DNA of 64,000 nt from Blautia sp. BIOML-A1 (GTDB lineage: Bacteria; Bacillota; Clostridia; Lachnospirales; Lachnospiraceae), in the NCBI RefSeq assembly GCF_009883055.1, contig NZ_WWVR01000003.1, positions 62,001-126,000 of the forward strand, read 5' to 3'. Numbering within the stretch: position 1 is the first letter of the stretch; each line of letters opens with the position of its first letter. Below, piece by piece: positions 1 to 8,224 of this stretch. A program made the position numbers and the translations under genes. The notes beneath the pieces were generated by a model. That model did no database searches, was not told the origin of the DNA, and saw only the letters and a program-made list of their open reading frames with translations.

Positions 1-777
1 GACTGCTGAAAAGACTTCTGCCACCGTTTCCGCACGCTGCGGATCCCGGTCTGCCTGAAATGCTTCTGCCAGGATCAGTACCGTATCATCCACCGGGAAG
101 CTTTTTTCCCGGATCATAATGTCATCCAGCTTTCCGGACAACTTCCAGTGGATCTGCCGGATACTGTCACCGGAACGATATTCCCGGATGTCATAAGTTT
201 CTCCCGGATCATCCCCCGGGCGGCTTCCGGAATAGCGGAAACTTTCCATGTCGAATCCTTCCCTTGTAAAAAGGGAAAGCTCACCTTTTTGTCTTTCCGG
301 CATTACAACGGTATAAGCGCATGTATCAGCCTTCCTTTTTAAAGAAAAGACACGAAAAAAATCCTGGCATTTCCAGTCAGAAAAACAAAATCTGATGCAG
401 CCGCACCAGCTGCTTCCGGTCTCAAACCCGATGACCTGTTTTTCCTTTCCTCCCAGGGAAAAGGAAAGAGGGATCTCTCCTTTTTCACCGGTAAAAAGAT
501 TTTCCCATCTGAGCACTCCTGCTCCGCCAAATACCGGCCATGCAGACTGATTTTCCAAATACATTTTTCCATGGAAACACTCCATTCTCTCTGATGCCTT
601 TGGGAGATGCAGTTTGATAACGGCTTTTTTTCCGGACAAAACCACACTCCCTGCAGAAAAGATCAAAATAAGAATGGTGAGCAAAAGAACCGCTGCAAAA
701 AGCCATGTGCCTGTAATTACTGCTGCTCCTGCCATGCAGACCAGCCACAAGAGCCACAGGATCCTGTCCTTTATCAT
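1..777 (-). CDS. DUF58 domain protein (partial, runs off left edge)
   Basis: Reading the minus strand from an ATG at 777 gives an uninterrupted 259-codon frame to base 1. It starts with two hydrophobic segments (residues about 6-19 and 26-39) and later carries the DUF58 hallmark, a SRPGDDPGETYDIREYRSGD stretch followed by IHWKLSG (about residues 190-215). DUF58 proteins are membrane-anchored with a von Willebrand-like C-terminal part and almost always sit beside a MoxR AAA ATPase, as here. The ATG overlaps the MoxR stop codon in an ATGA arrangement, so the two are translationally coupled. The C-terminus is outside the window. Family assignment is firm; the process served is not known from sequence. 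Confidence 0.88.
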   Translation of the reverse strand, partial: MIKDRILWLLWLVCMAGAAVITGTWLFAAVLLLTILILIFSAGSVVLSGKKAVIKLHLPKASERMECFHGKMYLENQSAWPVFGGAGVLRWENLFTGEKGEIPLSFSLGGKEKQVIGFETGSSWCGCIRFCFSDWKCQDFFRVFSLKRKADTCAYTVVMPERQKGELSLFTREGFDMESFRYSGSRPGDDPGETYDIREYRSGDSIRQIHWKLSGKLDDIMIREKSFPVDDTVLILAEAFQADRDPQRAETVAEVFSAV

Positions 778-1709
778 CCTTCCACCTTCGGTTCCGCCAC
801 GTCTGCCAGAATCTCAGAAAGGATCTCACGGGCAGATTTTTCCTGATACCTCGCCTTGGAATCCAGAATCATTCTGTGTGCCGCAACGTCCTTAAAGACA
901 TCCTGTACGTCCTTTGGAATAACATAATCCCTTTCTTTCATATAGGCGGCTGCCTTTGCCATCCTTACCAGTGCCAGGGTTCCACGCGGGCTTAATCCCA
1001 GCGTGATCAGCACATGTTTCCTTGTAGCTTCCGCAAGGTCTGCCACATAGTCGAGCACCTGGTCTGCTACATAGATCTCCTGTACCTCTTTCTGGAGTTC
1101 CAGCACCTCATCCCGGCTGACAACAGTTTTGGCATTTTCCAGTGGATTTTCCCTCTGTCTGTCCCTTAACAGTTCGACCAGGCTCTGGTGATCCGGATAT
1201 CCCATGCTGACACTGATCATAAATCGGTCAAGCTGTGATTCCGGAAGGAGCTGTGTACCGGAAGAGCCCACCGGGTTTTCTGTGGCAATGACTACAAATG
1301 GGGATGGCACACAATGGGTTTCCCCGTCTACCGTCACCTTTCCTTCTTCCATTACTTCCAGAAGGGCAGACTGGGTCTTGCTGGAAGTACGGTTGATCTC
1401 ATCTGCCAGCAAAAGGTTGCACATGACAGCCCCGGCACGATAGGAAAACTGTCCGCTCTGTTTGTCATACATGGTAAATCCGGTCACATCGGAAGGGACA
1501 ACATCCGGGGTGAACTGGATACGGTTAAATTCCATCCCCATGAGACGGCTCAGTGCCAGTGCGGTCGTCGTCTTACCGACACCAGGAACATCTTCCAGAA
1601 GGACATGTCCCTTTGCGAGCACTGCCATGAGGATCTTATCTGTGATATCTTTTTTTCCTTTAATGATTTTCTCCAGCTGATTCTGAAGTTCTGTTATTTT
1701 CTGCGGCAT
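774..1709 (-). CDS. MoxR-family AAA+ ATPase
   Basis: A 311-315 residue AAA+ protein of normal MoxR length. Walker A (PGVGKTT) is near residue 47 and Walker B (LLADEIN) near residue 110, followed by an NPVGSSGTQLLPESQLDRF sensor-1/arginine-finger stretch and a C-terminal lid with LSPRGTLALVRMAKAAA. MoxR ATPases act as chaperone-like partners of DUF58/VWA proteins; a DUF58 gene overlaps its stop codon. Two in-frame ATGs exist: 1721, and 1709 which has GGAGG five bases upstream. I prefer 1709. It follows the barrel lipoprotein gene by only a few bases, placing it near the end of the riboswitch-led operon. Whether it takes part in B12 uptake is unknown. Confidence 0.92.
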   Translation of the reverse strand: MPQKITELQNQLEKIIKGKKDITDKILMAVLAKGHVLLEDVPGVGKTTTALALSRLMGMEFNRIQFTPDVVPSDVTGFTMYDKQSGQFSYRAGAVMCNLLLADEINRTSSKTQSALLEVMEEGKVTVDGETHCVPSPFVVIATENPVGSSGTQLLPESQLDRFMISVSMGYPDHQSLVELLRDRQRENPLENAKTVVSRDEVLELQKEVQEIYVADQVLDYVADLAEATRKHVLITLGLSPRGTLALVRMAKAAAYMKERDYVIPKDVQDVFKDVAAHRMILDSKARYQEKSAREILSEILADVAEPKVEG

Positions 1710-1723
1710 TTTTTCCTCCATCC

Positions 1724-2692
1724 TTATCTGTGGTCTGTCATATCAAAAAAACTGTTTTCCTTATCCTGATAACGCTGGTAAGCTACCAGTGCACAGAATC
1801 CCTGGTCTGTTGCCATGGGGTTGCTTTCCCCGTCCAGGGTATGTTTAAAACTTCCATCCTTCTGATAAAAAGTCATCAGGGTATCATACAGGCCTTTTCC
1901 ATCTTTCTGGAAGCGTTCATCCTCATTGCAGTCTACGCCTACCGCACTGAGGGCGATCACGGTCTGGGAAATAGATTCTGAGCTCTTTGCGCCAAATGCG
2001 GTATAACCGCCATCATCGTCCTGTATATCTGCCAGAAATTCCACACCCTTGTCAATGACTTCCTTTACATCTTCTTCATCCTGGTATGGTTCCAGGCTCT
2101 GCAGTGTCATGGCGGTCAGATCCACATCCCCGTCTTTGGCGTTATCATCCAGGGAAAATCCGCCATCTGCTTTTTCCCGTTCCAATATGTAATCCAGATA
2201 TTTCTGTTCCAGTTCCCCGTCTTTATTGGCATCCGGGTCATCGGCATTTAAGGCAATCAGTGCATAAATGGCACCGTTTAATCCCTGGGAGACCACTGCA
2301 TCAAAATCTTCCAGCGGCTTTTCAATATCGTAACCGCCAATATCCGTTGGATCCTTTCCTATGGATTTCAATGCCATGACTGCCCTGGAATACTCCGTAT
2401 AACGGTTATCACTGAGCACGCCTTCCTGGTCTTTGACCCGTTTTTCAAGATTGGCACGATATTTTTCGAAATAGTTCTCATCCACCGTTTCTCCCGAACG
2501 GGCAAGTGCGATCACCGTCCATTCCCCGCCCAAGGTATCCGATGCCGGTGATGTTACGGTTTTCTGTTCATAAGCAGCTGTTTTTTTCAGTGCATCTTCC
2601 AGTTTTGGAGTCCCGCCCCCGCAGCCTGTCAAAAGCCCCGCTGTGGTAACTAACACCAGAAACTGGCATGTCCGTTTTTTTAATCTGTTCAT
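1724..2692 (-). CDS. Lipoprotein with prenyltransferase/squalene-cyclase-like alpha-alpha barrel; candidate B12-binding alpha domain
   Basis: About 322 residues. A lipoprotein signal with lipobox LLTGC (Cys near residue 24) predicts anchoring to the outer face of the membrane. The mature part has repeating helical units with DGGF/DDDGGYTAFG/KDGSFKHT-type motifs typical of the alpha6/alpha6 toroid of terpene cyclases, prenyltransferases and, by fold, the N-terminal domain of intrinsic factor and transcobalamin. The start at 2692 is supported by GAGGGG upstream and an ATGA overlap with the preceding gene; a longer in-frame start at 2731 would spoil the signal peptide. Lying in a cobalamin-riboswitch operon with an ECF importer, it is a candidate corrinoid capture protein. 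That role is inference; the fold assignment rests on motif pattern only. Confidence 0.8.
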   Translation of the reverse strand: MNRLKKRTCQFLVLVTTAGLLTGCGGGTPKLEDALKKTAAYEQKTVTSPASDTLGGEWTVIALARSGETVDENYFEKYRANLEKRVKDQEGVLSDNRYTEYSRAVMALKSIGKDPTDIGGYDIEKPLEDFDAVVSQGLNGAIYALIALNADDPDANKDGELEQKYLDYILEREKADGGFSLDDNAKDGDVDLTAMTLQSLEPYQDEEDVKEVIDKGVEFLADIQDDDGGYTAFGAKSSESISQTVIALSAVGVDCNEDERFQKDGKGLYDTLMTFYQKDGSFKHTLDGESNPMATDQGFCALVAYQRYQDKENSFFDMTDHR

Positions 2693-3447
2693 AATTTTCC
2701 CCTCATTTTTTCGTTTATCTGTTTTATGCAAAGAATCACATCTTCTTTATTGGAACATTCTATCGTCCAGGTCCGTTCCTTTGTGCAGGGAAGAAGTTTT
2801 AAACCCTTTTCCCATGGAATTGTGCCCTTTCCTAAGCCCAAATGGGAATCCCTGTCCCCTGCATTGTCATGGATATGGACATGTCCGACATATGGAGCAA
2901 GTTCCTTCGCCCATTTAAGGACAGAGATTTCTGAATAGCAGTGTGCGTGCCCCATATCCAGACACAGCTTAAAGTTTGGATGATCCACGAAGTTGTATAC
3001 ATCCAAAAGAAGCCGCCAGTCTTCATCCAGGACATTTTCCATGACGACCTGGGGACCTTCCCGGTCTTTCAAAAACTCCTGGAAAAACCGGCCTGTCTGT
3101 TCCGCCCATCCTTCCCGGAAATATACCGTAGGGATCATCCCTGAATGATATACGATCTTTTTGGCTCCAAGGCGGATTCCTGCCTGGTAACACTGGTCAA
3201 ACCGTTCCATGGTCACTTTCCTTATCTGACTGTCAAAAGATGCCGGGTTTAAGTCCAGAAATGGCCCATGCAGGGTAAGCGGTGGATTTCCCATCTGCTC
3301 CAGTCTTTTTTGATACTGTTCCATTTTTCTTTCCAGCCGGTCCAGATTGTCAGATATGGAAAACTCGATACTTTCCACACCGGCTCCATACTGACCGCAG
3401 ATCTCTTTCATATCTTCATCACAAAGCAAATGGCTGACATAGATCAA
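2689..3447 (-). CDS. Sugar phosphate isomerase/epimerase-like TIM-barrel protein
   Basis: 252 residues, matching the xylose isomerase-like/AP endonuclease 2 TIM-barrel family. Visible metal-site style motifs are LHGPFLDLNP (about 80), KIVYHSG (about 117), VVMENV (about 150), CLDMGHAHCY (about 185) and GHVHIHDNAGDRDSHLGLGKG (about 207), all at the expected strand ends. It probably starts at a TTG overlapping the TGA of the S-component gene, with AGAGGAAATGC upstream. The substrate cannot be read from sequence. Its place between the ECF S component and the barrel lipoprotein is unusual: it may act on a corrinoid-linked sugar or loop fragment, or simply be co-regulated. Family confident, role unknown. 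Confidence 0.82.
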   Translation of the reverse strand: MIYVSHLLCDEDMKEICGQYGAGVESIEFSISDNLDRLERKMEQYQKRLEQMGNPPLTLHGPFLDLNPASFDSQIRKVTMERFDQCYQAGIRLGAKKIVYHSGMIPTVYFREGWAEQTGRFFQEFLKDREGPQVVMENVLDEDWRLLLDVYNFVDHPNFKLCLDMGHAHCYSEISVLKWAKELAPYVGHVHIHDNAGDRDSHLGLGKGTIPWEKGLKLLPCTKERTWTIECSNKEDVILCIKQINEKMRGKL

Positions 3448-4313
3448 AGCATTTCCTCTTTCCCGGACTCAATCAGCCCGTATTTTTTCTTAATGCGTTC
3501 CAGTTTTTCAAGAAGCGGCCTGCTCAAAAACCATAAAAAGATCACGGTTGACAGTGCATGCACCAGGTCCACCGGGATTCCTGAAATATAGAAAGCAACC
3601 AGGCTGGCCGGTGTGATGTATCCGTAAGACATTAAGATGCTTGCCGGATTCATGATCCCGCCATAGATGAGCACCACACTTAAAAATCCATAGATACAAA
3701 GATCCCGCTTCCTTGCTTTTAAGATTCCTTTCTGGTAAAGAATTCCTGCCAGGAAACCGATGATGCCAAAAGAGAACATCTGCCATGGCGTCCAGGGGCC
3801 CTGTCCCATAAACATGTTGGATAACATCATGATTAGACAGCCAACAAGAAAACCTGCTTCGCCTCCGAAAGAGACACCGGTAAGGATCACAATAGCAGCC
3901 ACCGGTTTGAAACTGGGTACCATAAAGAAGGCTGCCCTCCCTGCGACACCGATCGCTGCAAGGACAGAGATCACCATGATCTCCCGTGCTTTTGGTTTGC
4001 GTCCTTCAAACATCATAAAAAACGGGAGCATTGCAGCCACGATCACAATCAGGCTGCATATCAGATATTTCCTTCCATGGAAAAACCGGACTGACAGATA
4101 CAAAAGCAGTGGTACGACCAAAAGCATCAAAGCAAGGGCAAACCAGGTCCTCCGGTTCACTTTCCCCTTCTTTTCCATCTGCCGGATGATCATCCCATCG
4201 GAGGGAAGGGTATATTCTTCCAGATCTTCTGCTGGTTCCTCTTCTTGTGCTTCATTTGGGATATTTTCCCAGAATTCATCTATAAACTGGTCCAGTTGCT
4301 GCTCTGTAAGCAC
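3444..4313 (-). CDS. ECF transporter substrate-binding S component (putative cobalamin)
   Basis: 289 residues with a roughly 60-residue soluble N-terminal extension followed by about seven hydrophobic segments. The membrane part has the small-residue-rich S-component style (for example GVAGRAAFFMVPSFKPVAAI and GFLVGCLIMMLSNMFMGQGPWTP). S components bind the vitamin in the membrane and dock on EcfT/EcfA. It starts at a GTG with AAGGAT upstream, inside the 3' end of the EcfA gene (34-nt overlap), so the complex is made together. Control by a B12 riboswitch points to cobalamin or a precursor as substrate, comparable in context to the predicted CblT/CbrT families. The N-terminal extension makes it longer than the usual 180-200 residues. 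Confidence 0.82.
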   Translation of the reverse strand: MLTEQQLDQFIDEFWENIPNEAQEEEPAEDLEEYTLPSDGMIIRQMEKKGKVNRRTWFALALMLLVVPLLLYLSVRFFHGRKYLICSLIVIVAAMLPFFMMFEGRKPKAREIMVISVLAAIGVAGRAAFFMVPSFKPVAAIVILTGVSFGGEAGFLVGCLIMMLSNMFMGQGPWTPWQMFSFGIIGFLAGILYQKGILKARKRDLCIYGFLSVVLIYGGIMNPASILMSYGYITPASLVAFYISGIPVDLVHALSTVIFLWFLSRPLLEKLERIKKKYGLIESGKEEML

Positions 4314-6019
4314 GTAACCACATCCTTTCCGGTCACAGCTTCCGGAAACAAATGCCTTGCCATCCGGTTTGCTGCGGTTGTGTAGAAATTATTTCCGGCA
4401 AAAAACTCCCGGGTATTCTGGCTGGTAACGATGTTTCCCTCAAAAAACAGGCCTACCCTGTCCGCATATTCTGCAACAAATTCCACGTCATGGGAGATCA
4501 TAAAGATCGTCAGGCCATGCTGTTTCAGCCGGGTTAAGATCTTTCCGATCTCTTCTTTATATTCTGCATCCATTCCCTTCGTAGGTTCATCCATCAGGAG
4601 AATCCTCGGACGAAGCAAAAGGACTTTGGCAAGTGCCAGCCTCTGCTGTTCCCCGCCACTCAGATCATAAGGATGTCTTTCCAGAAGCCCTTCCAGCCTG
4701 GTAAGGCTTACGATCCCTTCTATGGCCTTTTCTTTTTTCATATGAATCTGATATTCCGAAGACATTTTTTCTCTCCTGCCCCCGATCACAGAATACAAAT
4801 CTTCCAGGACTGTTTTCTTTAAGAAAATGCTCTGTGGGTTCTGCGGCATGACTCCCAAAAGCCCACAATACAGATCCCGGTCTTTATACGAACGGATATC
4901 CCGCCCTTCCAGAAGGATCTTCCCACGGTATGGACATCGCACCCGGCTTAAAAGAGACAGCGTAGTGCTCTTTCCCGTACCGTTTCCACCTACCAGTGCA
5001 TAGAACTCTCCTTTTTTTACCTCCAGGGAAAGATCCCGGACAACATCCGGGCTGTCCTTTTCATACCGGAACCAGACATCTTTCGCCTGAATGGACAATT
5101 CTTTCTTCGAACTATCTGTTTTTGTGTATCTGACTTTTTCAGTGCTTTCGCTCTTTCGCTGACTATCCGAAGCAATTCCTTTTTCGTTACAGTAACGGGA
5201 GAGCCACTGTCTTCCCTCACTGACTGTCAGCGGACAGGTTGCCTGACTGTCTGTCTCACCATAGATCTGCATAGGAATCGGCATGGAAAGAAACATGCCA
5301 TGTTTTTGTTCCTTTAATTTTACCCCGATTTCCCTGGGAGTTCCTTCCAGATAAACATTCCCCTTATCCATGACAAATACCCTATCCGCATAAGGGATGA
5401 TATCCTGAAGCCGGTGTTCCGTAAGGAGCACCGTTGTTCCAATATCACGATTAATCTTTTTTACGGTTTCCAGAAAATCAGAAGCAGCGATGGGGTCCAG
5501 CTGAGACGTAGGCTCATCCAGTATTAAAAGGGAAGGATGCATTGCCATGATCGCAGCCAGGTTTAAGATCTGCTTCTGCCCTCCTGACAGCTCTGAGACA
5601 TTTTTATAAAACCACTGATGGATGCCAAAATAGCTGGCCATCTCCGCAACCCGCAGCCGGATAGTCGCATTGTCATATCCCAGGCTTTCCAGTCCAAAGG
5701 AAAGCTCATGCCAGACTTTATCCGTTACGATCTGATTATCCGGGTTCTGCATGACAAAACCGATCTCCTGGCTCTGTGTCCGGTGGTCGATCCCCGAAAG
5801 CGGCATCCCCCGGTAAAAGATTTCTCCCTCTGACTTTCCAACCGGGGCCAGCACGGTTTTTAACTGGCGCAACAGCGTGCTTTTGCCGCATCCGCTCCGT
5901 CCGCAGATCACATTTAACGTTCCTTCTTCTATTTTCAGATTCGCATGGTCCAGAACCTTCCTGGAACATTCCGGGTATGCGAAGCTAAACTCCTTTACTT
6001 CTACAAGATTCATAATCAT
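4280..6019 (-). CDS. Fused energy-coupling factor ATPase (EcfA-EcfA' in one chain)
   Basis: 579 residues with two complete ABC ATPase domains. The first has Walker A GRSGCGKST (residues 40-48), signature LSGGQ and LILDEPTSQLD. The second has Walker A GGNGTGKST (about 345), signature LSGGEQQ and LLMDEPTKGMD. Between them is a charged Ser/Lys-rich linker. Fused EcfAA' chains occur in Firmicutes ECF importers and power vitamin uptake on the cytoplasmic face. Its ATG shares one base with the EcfT stop (TAATG), with AGGAAGG upstream. It pairs with the EcfT gene upstream and the S component downstream, giving a dedicated (group I) ECF system. Confidence 0.93.
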   Translation of the reverse strand: MIMNLVEVKEFSFAYPECSRKVLDHANLKIEEGTLNVICGRSGCGKSTLLRQLKTVLAPVGKSEGEIFYRGMPLSGIDHRTQSQEIGFVMQNPDNQIVTDKVWHELSFGLESLGYDNATIRLRVAEMASYFGIHQWFYKNVSELSGGQKQILNLAAIMAMHPSLLILDEPTSQLDPIAASDFLETVKKINRDIGTTVLLTEHRLQDIIPYADRVFVMDKGNVYLEGTPREIGVKLKEQKHGMFLSMPIPMQIYGETDSQATCPLTVSEGRQWLSRYCNEKGIASDSQRKSESTEKVRYTKTDSSKKELSIQAKDVWFRYEKDSPDVVRDLSLEVKKGEFYALVGGNGTGKSTTLSLLSRVRCPYRGKILLEGRDIRSYKDRDLYCGLLGVMPQNPQSIFLKKTVLEDLYSVIGGRREKMSSEYQIHMKKEKAIEGIVSLTRLEGLLERHPYDLSGGEQQRLALAKVLLLRPRILLMDEPTKGMDAEYKEEIGKILTRLKQHGLTIFMISHDVEFVAEYADRVGLFFEGNIVTSQNTREFFAGNNFYTTAANRMARHLFPEAVTGKDVVTCLQSSNWTSL

Positions 6020-7062
6020 TATCCTTCCTGTTCCAGAGTTTCGTAGATTTTTTTGTAAGTCATATCCAGATCTGTTTCACAATGCTTCCGGCTTCTGGCA
6101 AAACGGATAGTCTCCGTCACATCCAGGATCACCGGAAGGAAACAAAAACATGCGAAACAGATGTATGTAAGCATTGCTTCAACTACTGGAACAGATACCG
6201 GAGCCTGATGCCCCTGAATGGTAAAACCAGCAAGTAAAATCCGGGGATCATAACTTGCATAAGAAGCCCCATTCATACAGCCAGTGGCAAATACAAGGAA
6301 TAAAGCTGCCATCACTGCCAGAAGCCCCTTATCTTTTTTTGTAAACTTGTAAATGGAAAAAGCAGTCCTTCCTTTTAATCCATATCCCCTGCTCCGCATG
6401 GAATCCGAAGTCTCTATGGCATTTTCCAAAGCCCATGTGACCAGTATCGACAGCATGTTAAAGCCCGCACGGATACGGTTAAAAAGACTGCCCTCTGAAA
6501 CATCCCTTCCCATAGATTTCTGACCGTTCCGGATCACTTTCAGCTGCCCCGTAAATCTGGGGACAAAGCGAAGTGCCATGGAAAGGATCAGAGAAAGGGC
6601 CGGTATCAGCTTTCCAAACAGGTAAATAAATTTATCACTTGTCATAACTTTATTATAACAGGAAAACCACTGGATCACTACGAACATGACCGCTCCAAGG
6701 ACTACGCCATAGACTAAGGCCTCCAAAGTGATCCAGTTTCCACTGCTTTCTACATAATATAGCATCGTGACCCCATAATGATTGAAAAGTGGATTCAGAA
6801 GAGCCACGATCAAAAGACTGGGAAGGGTAAAGAGAAAGCTTTGCCTAAGTGTCCTTTTTCCTCCAAGCAGAAAGACGGAATAAGACAAAGCACCCGCATA
6901 AGAAATGCAGATAAAGACGGGATGCTGATTAAACATAGTAAATAACAGTACTACAGCAAAATAAAAAAAATTCAAAAATGGATGGCATGTGGAAAAAGCA
7001 TCAATGATGGATTGATCCGCAGGCTGTCTGTTTCTTTTCTCGGTCTTATTTGTTGATAACAC
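6019..7062 (-). CDS. ECF transporter transmembrane T component
   Basis: 347 residues with N-terminal hydrophobic helices and the EcfT coupling region: the motif SDSMRSRGYGLKGRT (about residue 235) corresponds to the conserved Ala-Arg-Gly type coupling helices that contact the ATPases. Another hydrophobic block follows and the C-terminal tail is charged. It is longer than many EcfT proteins (about 260 residues) because of extra segments at the C-terminal side. It is the second gene of the riboswitch operon, starting just after the LRR gene stop. Confidence 0.88.
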   Translation of the reverse strand: MLSTNKTEKRNRQPADQSIIDAFSTCHPFLNFFYFAVVLLFTMFNQHPVFICISYAGALSYSVFLLGGKRTLRQSFLFTLPSLLIVALLNPLFNHYGVTMLYYVESSGNWITLEALVYGVVLGAVMFVVIQWFSCYNKVMTSDKFIYLFGKLIPALSLILSMALRFVPRFTGQLKVIRNGQKSMGRDVSEGSLFNRIRAGFNMLSILVTWALENAIETSDSMRSRGYGLKGRTAFSIYKFTKKDKGLLAVMAALFLVFATGCMNGASYASYDPRILLAGFTIQGHQAPVSVPVVEAMLTYICFACFCFLPVILDVTETIRFARSRKHCETDLDMTYKKIYETLEQEG

Positions 7063-7064
7063 GT

Positions 7065-7919
7065 TTAAATGTACTCCCTCTTTAATCCCTGCTCTTCACA
7101 GTACAAATCCACTTTGCTTCCCTTTTTGCAACGTATCGTGCAGTTTTTGTTCACGATCTTTGAGCCAATATGCTCAGGATCATGATGTATCTCCAGATAT
7201 TCCAGCCGGTTGCATCCATGAAAGACTTCCTCTCCAAGATACATGATATTTTCCGGAATATATACCTCTTTCAATTTCTTACATCCGAAAAAGGCCCTCT
7301 GATCTAATTTTTTAATTTCTTTTGGTAAGACTATGGTTTCAAAGCCACAGAAGTAAAAGGCTTCCAGACCAATTTCTTCCAGTGTATCCGGCAGCGTGAT
7401 CTCCTTTAATTCCTTACAGCGGTAAAAAGCTCTTCTTCCTATACTCTTTAAATGCTCCGGGAATACCACTTTACTTAACTGCGTGCAGGAATGGAAACAG
7501 TACTCCGGAATCCTGCGGCATTCTGAACTGGTTTCAAATACTACCGTTTTAAGGGCTGTGCATCCTTTATAACTATAATCTCCTAAAATTTCCAAAGATG
7601 CCGGAAATGTTACTTCTCTGAGAGAATGATTTTCCGAAAAAGCACTCTCTTTGATTTCTTTAACGGTCTGTGGGAATACAACGGGCTTACGGAGCTGGCA
7701 GCTTGCAAAAGCTTCCTTTCCTATGATTCTGCAGCCGGATGGCAGGATTATCTCTTTTATTTTCCCGTTGCCCTTATAACAGCAATCATCAATATAAATA
7801 TATTTTTCAGGAATTGCTGCTACCTGTTTGTTTCTTTGCATACTGGCAAGCTGTGCCGTAAATGTACGATGATTAAATCGCAGTATACTCCATGTTGCTT
7901 TATCATTTTGTGAGCACAT
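7065..7919 (-). CDS. BspA-type LRR_5 leucine-rich repeat protein, no signal peptide
   Basis: 284 residues made largely of BspA-like (LRR_5) repeats, with recurring units of the form IGKEAFASCQ, IKESAFSENHSL, IGRRAFYRCKEL, IGLEAFYFCG and LGEEVFHGCNRL. There is no signal peptide or membrane segment; the N-terminus (MCSQNDKATW) looks cytoplasmic, unlike most BspA proteins. AAGGAG lies a few bases upstream of the ATG. It is the first gene after the second cobalamin riboswitch and is followed within 3 nt by EcfT. A role as a cytosolic scaffold or sensor would be guesswork. Confidence 0.85.
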   Translation of the reverse strand: MCSQNDKATWSILRFNHRTFTAQLASMQRNKQVAAIPEKYIYIDDCCYKGNGKIKEIILPSGCRIIGKEAFASCQLRKPVVFPQTVKEIKESAFSENHSLREVTFPASLEILGDYSYKGCTALKTVVFETSSECRRIPEYCFHSCTQLSKVVFPEHLKSIGRRAFYRCKELKEITLPDTLEEIGLEAFYFCGFETIVLPKEIKKLDQRAFFGCKKLKEVYIPENIMYLGEEVFHGCNRLEYLEIHHDPEHIGSKIVNKNCTIRCKKGSKVDLYCEEQGLKREYI

Positions 7920-7979
7920 ATGATCTCCTTTCCAACGTTCGAATCATACAAACTGTATATCTTTTACATGTTTGTATTC

Positions 7980-8125
7980 TTTGCCTGACGTGTTGGATAT
8001 ACTGGCTCAAAATGCTTTCATAAGGCGTTTTTCATTCGATACATTTCACACAGAGAAAAGCAGCTCCGGAATCGCACCGGATTTCCTTAAATCGGCTGCC
8101 ATCAGCCGAACCACGCTCGATTTTT
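7980..8125 (-). promoter_or_regulatory. Cobalamin riboswitch (second, leads ECF operon)
   Basis: On the minus strand the leader contains GGTTCGGC, then AAGGAAATCCGGTGCGATTC followed by CGGAGCTGC, matching the conserved B12-riboswitch core (GGAA, CCGGTG.GAATCCGG, GCTGC). The B12-box-like GAGCCAGTATATC is at 8008-7996. It sits between a strong promoter and the LRR gene. The box differs from the usual AAGCCAGGAGACC, so this may be a variant aptamer. A hairpin of ATACAAAC with GTTTGTAT lies between the box and the ribosome site (about 7945-7980) but has no T-run, so control may act on translation. Confidence 0.85.
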
Positions 8126-8136
8126 TTGTTATTCTA

Positions 8137-8165
8137 ATTATAACGATACGCCTTATTTCTGTCAA
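8137..8165 (-). promoter_or_regulatory. Sigma-A promoter of riboswitch 2 operon
   Basis: A consensus TTGACA (8165-8160) and TATAAT (8142-8137) are separated by exactly 17 bp. Transcription would begin near 8130 and run directly into the riboswitch. Confidence 0.9.
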
Positions 8166-8224
8166 TGTTCGCCAATGTTTCTGGTCTTTATCTCATACCA
8201 GTTTAACTATTTTTCACAATTTCT

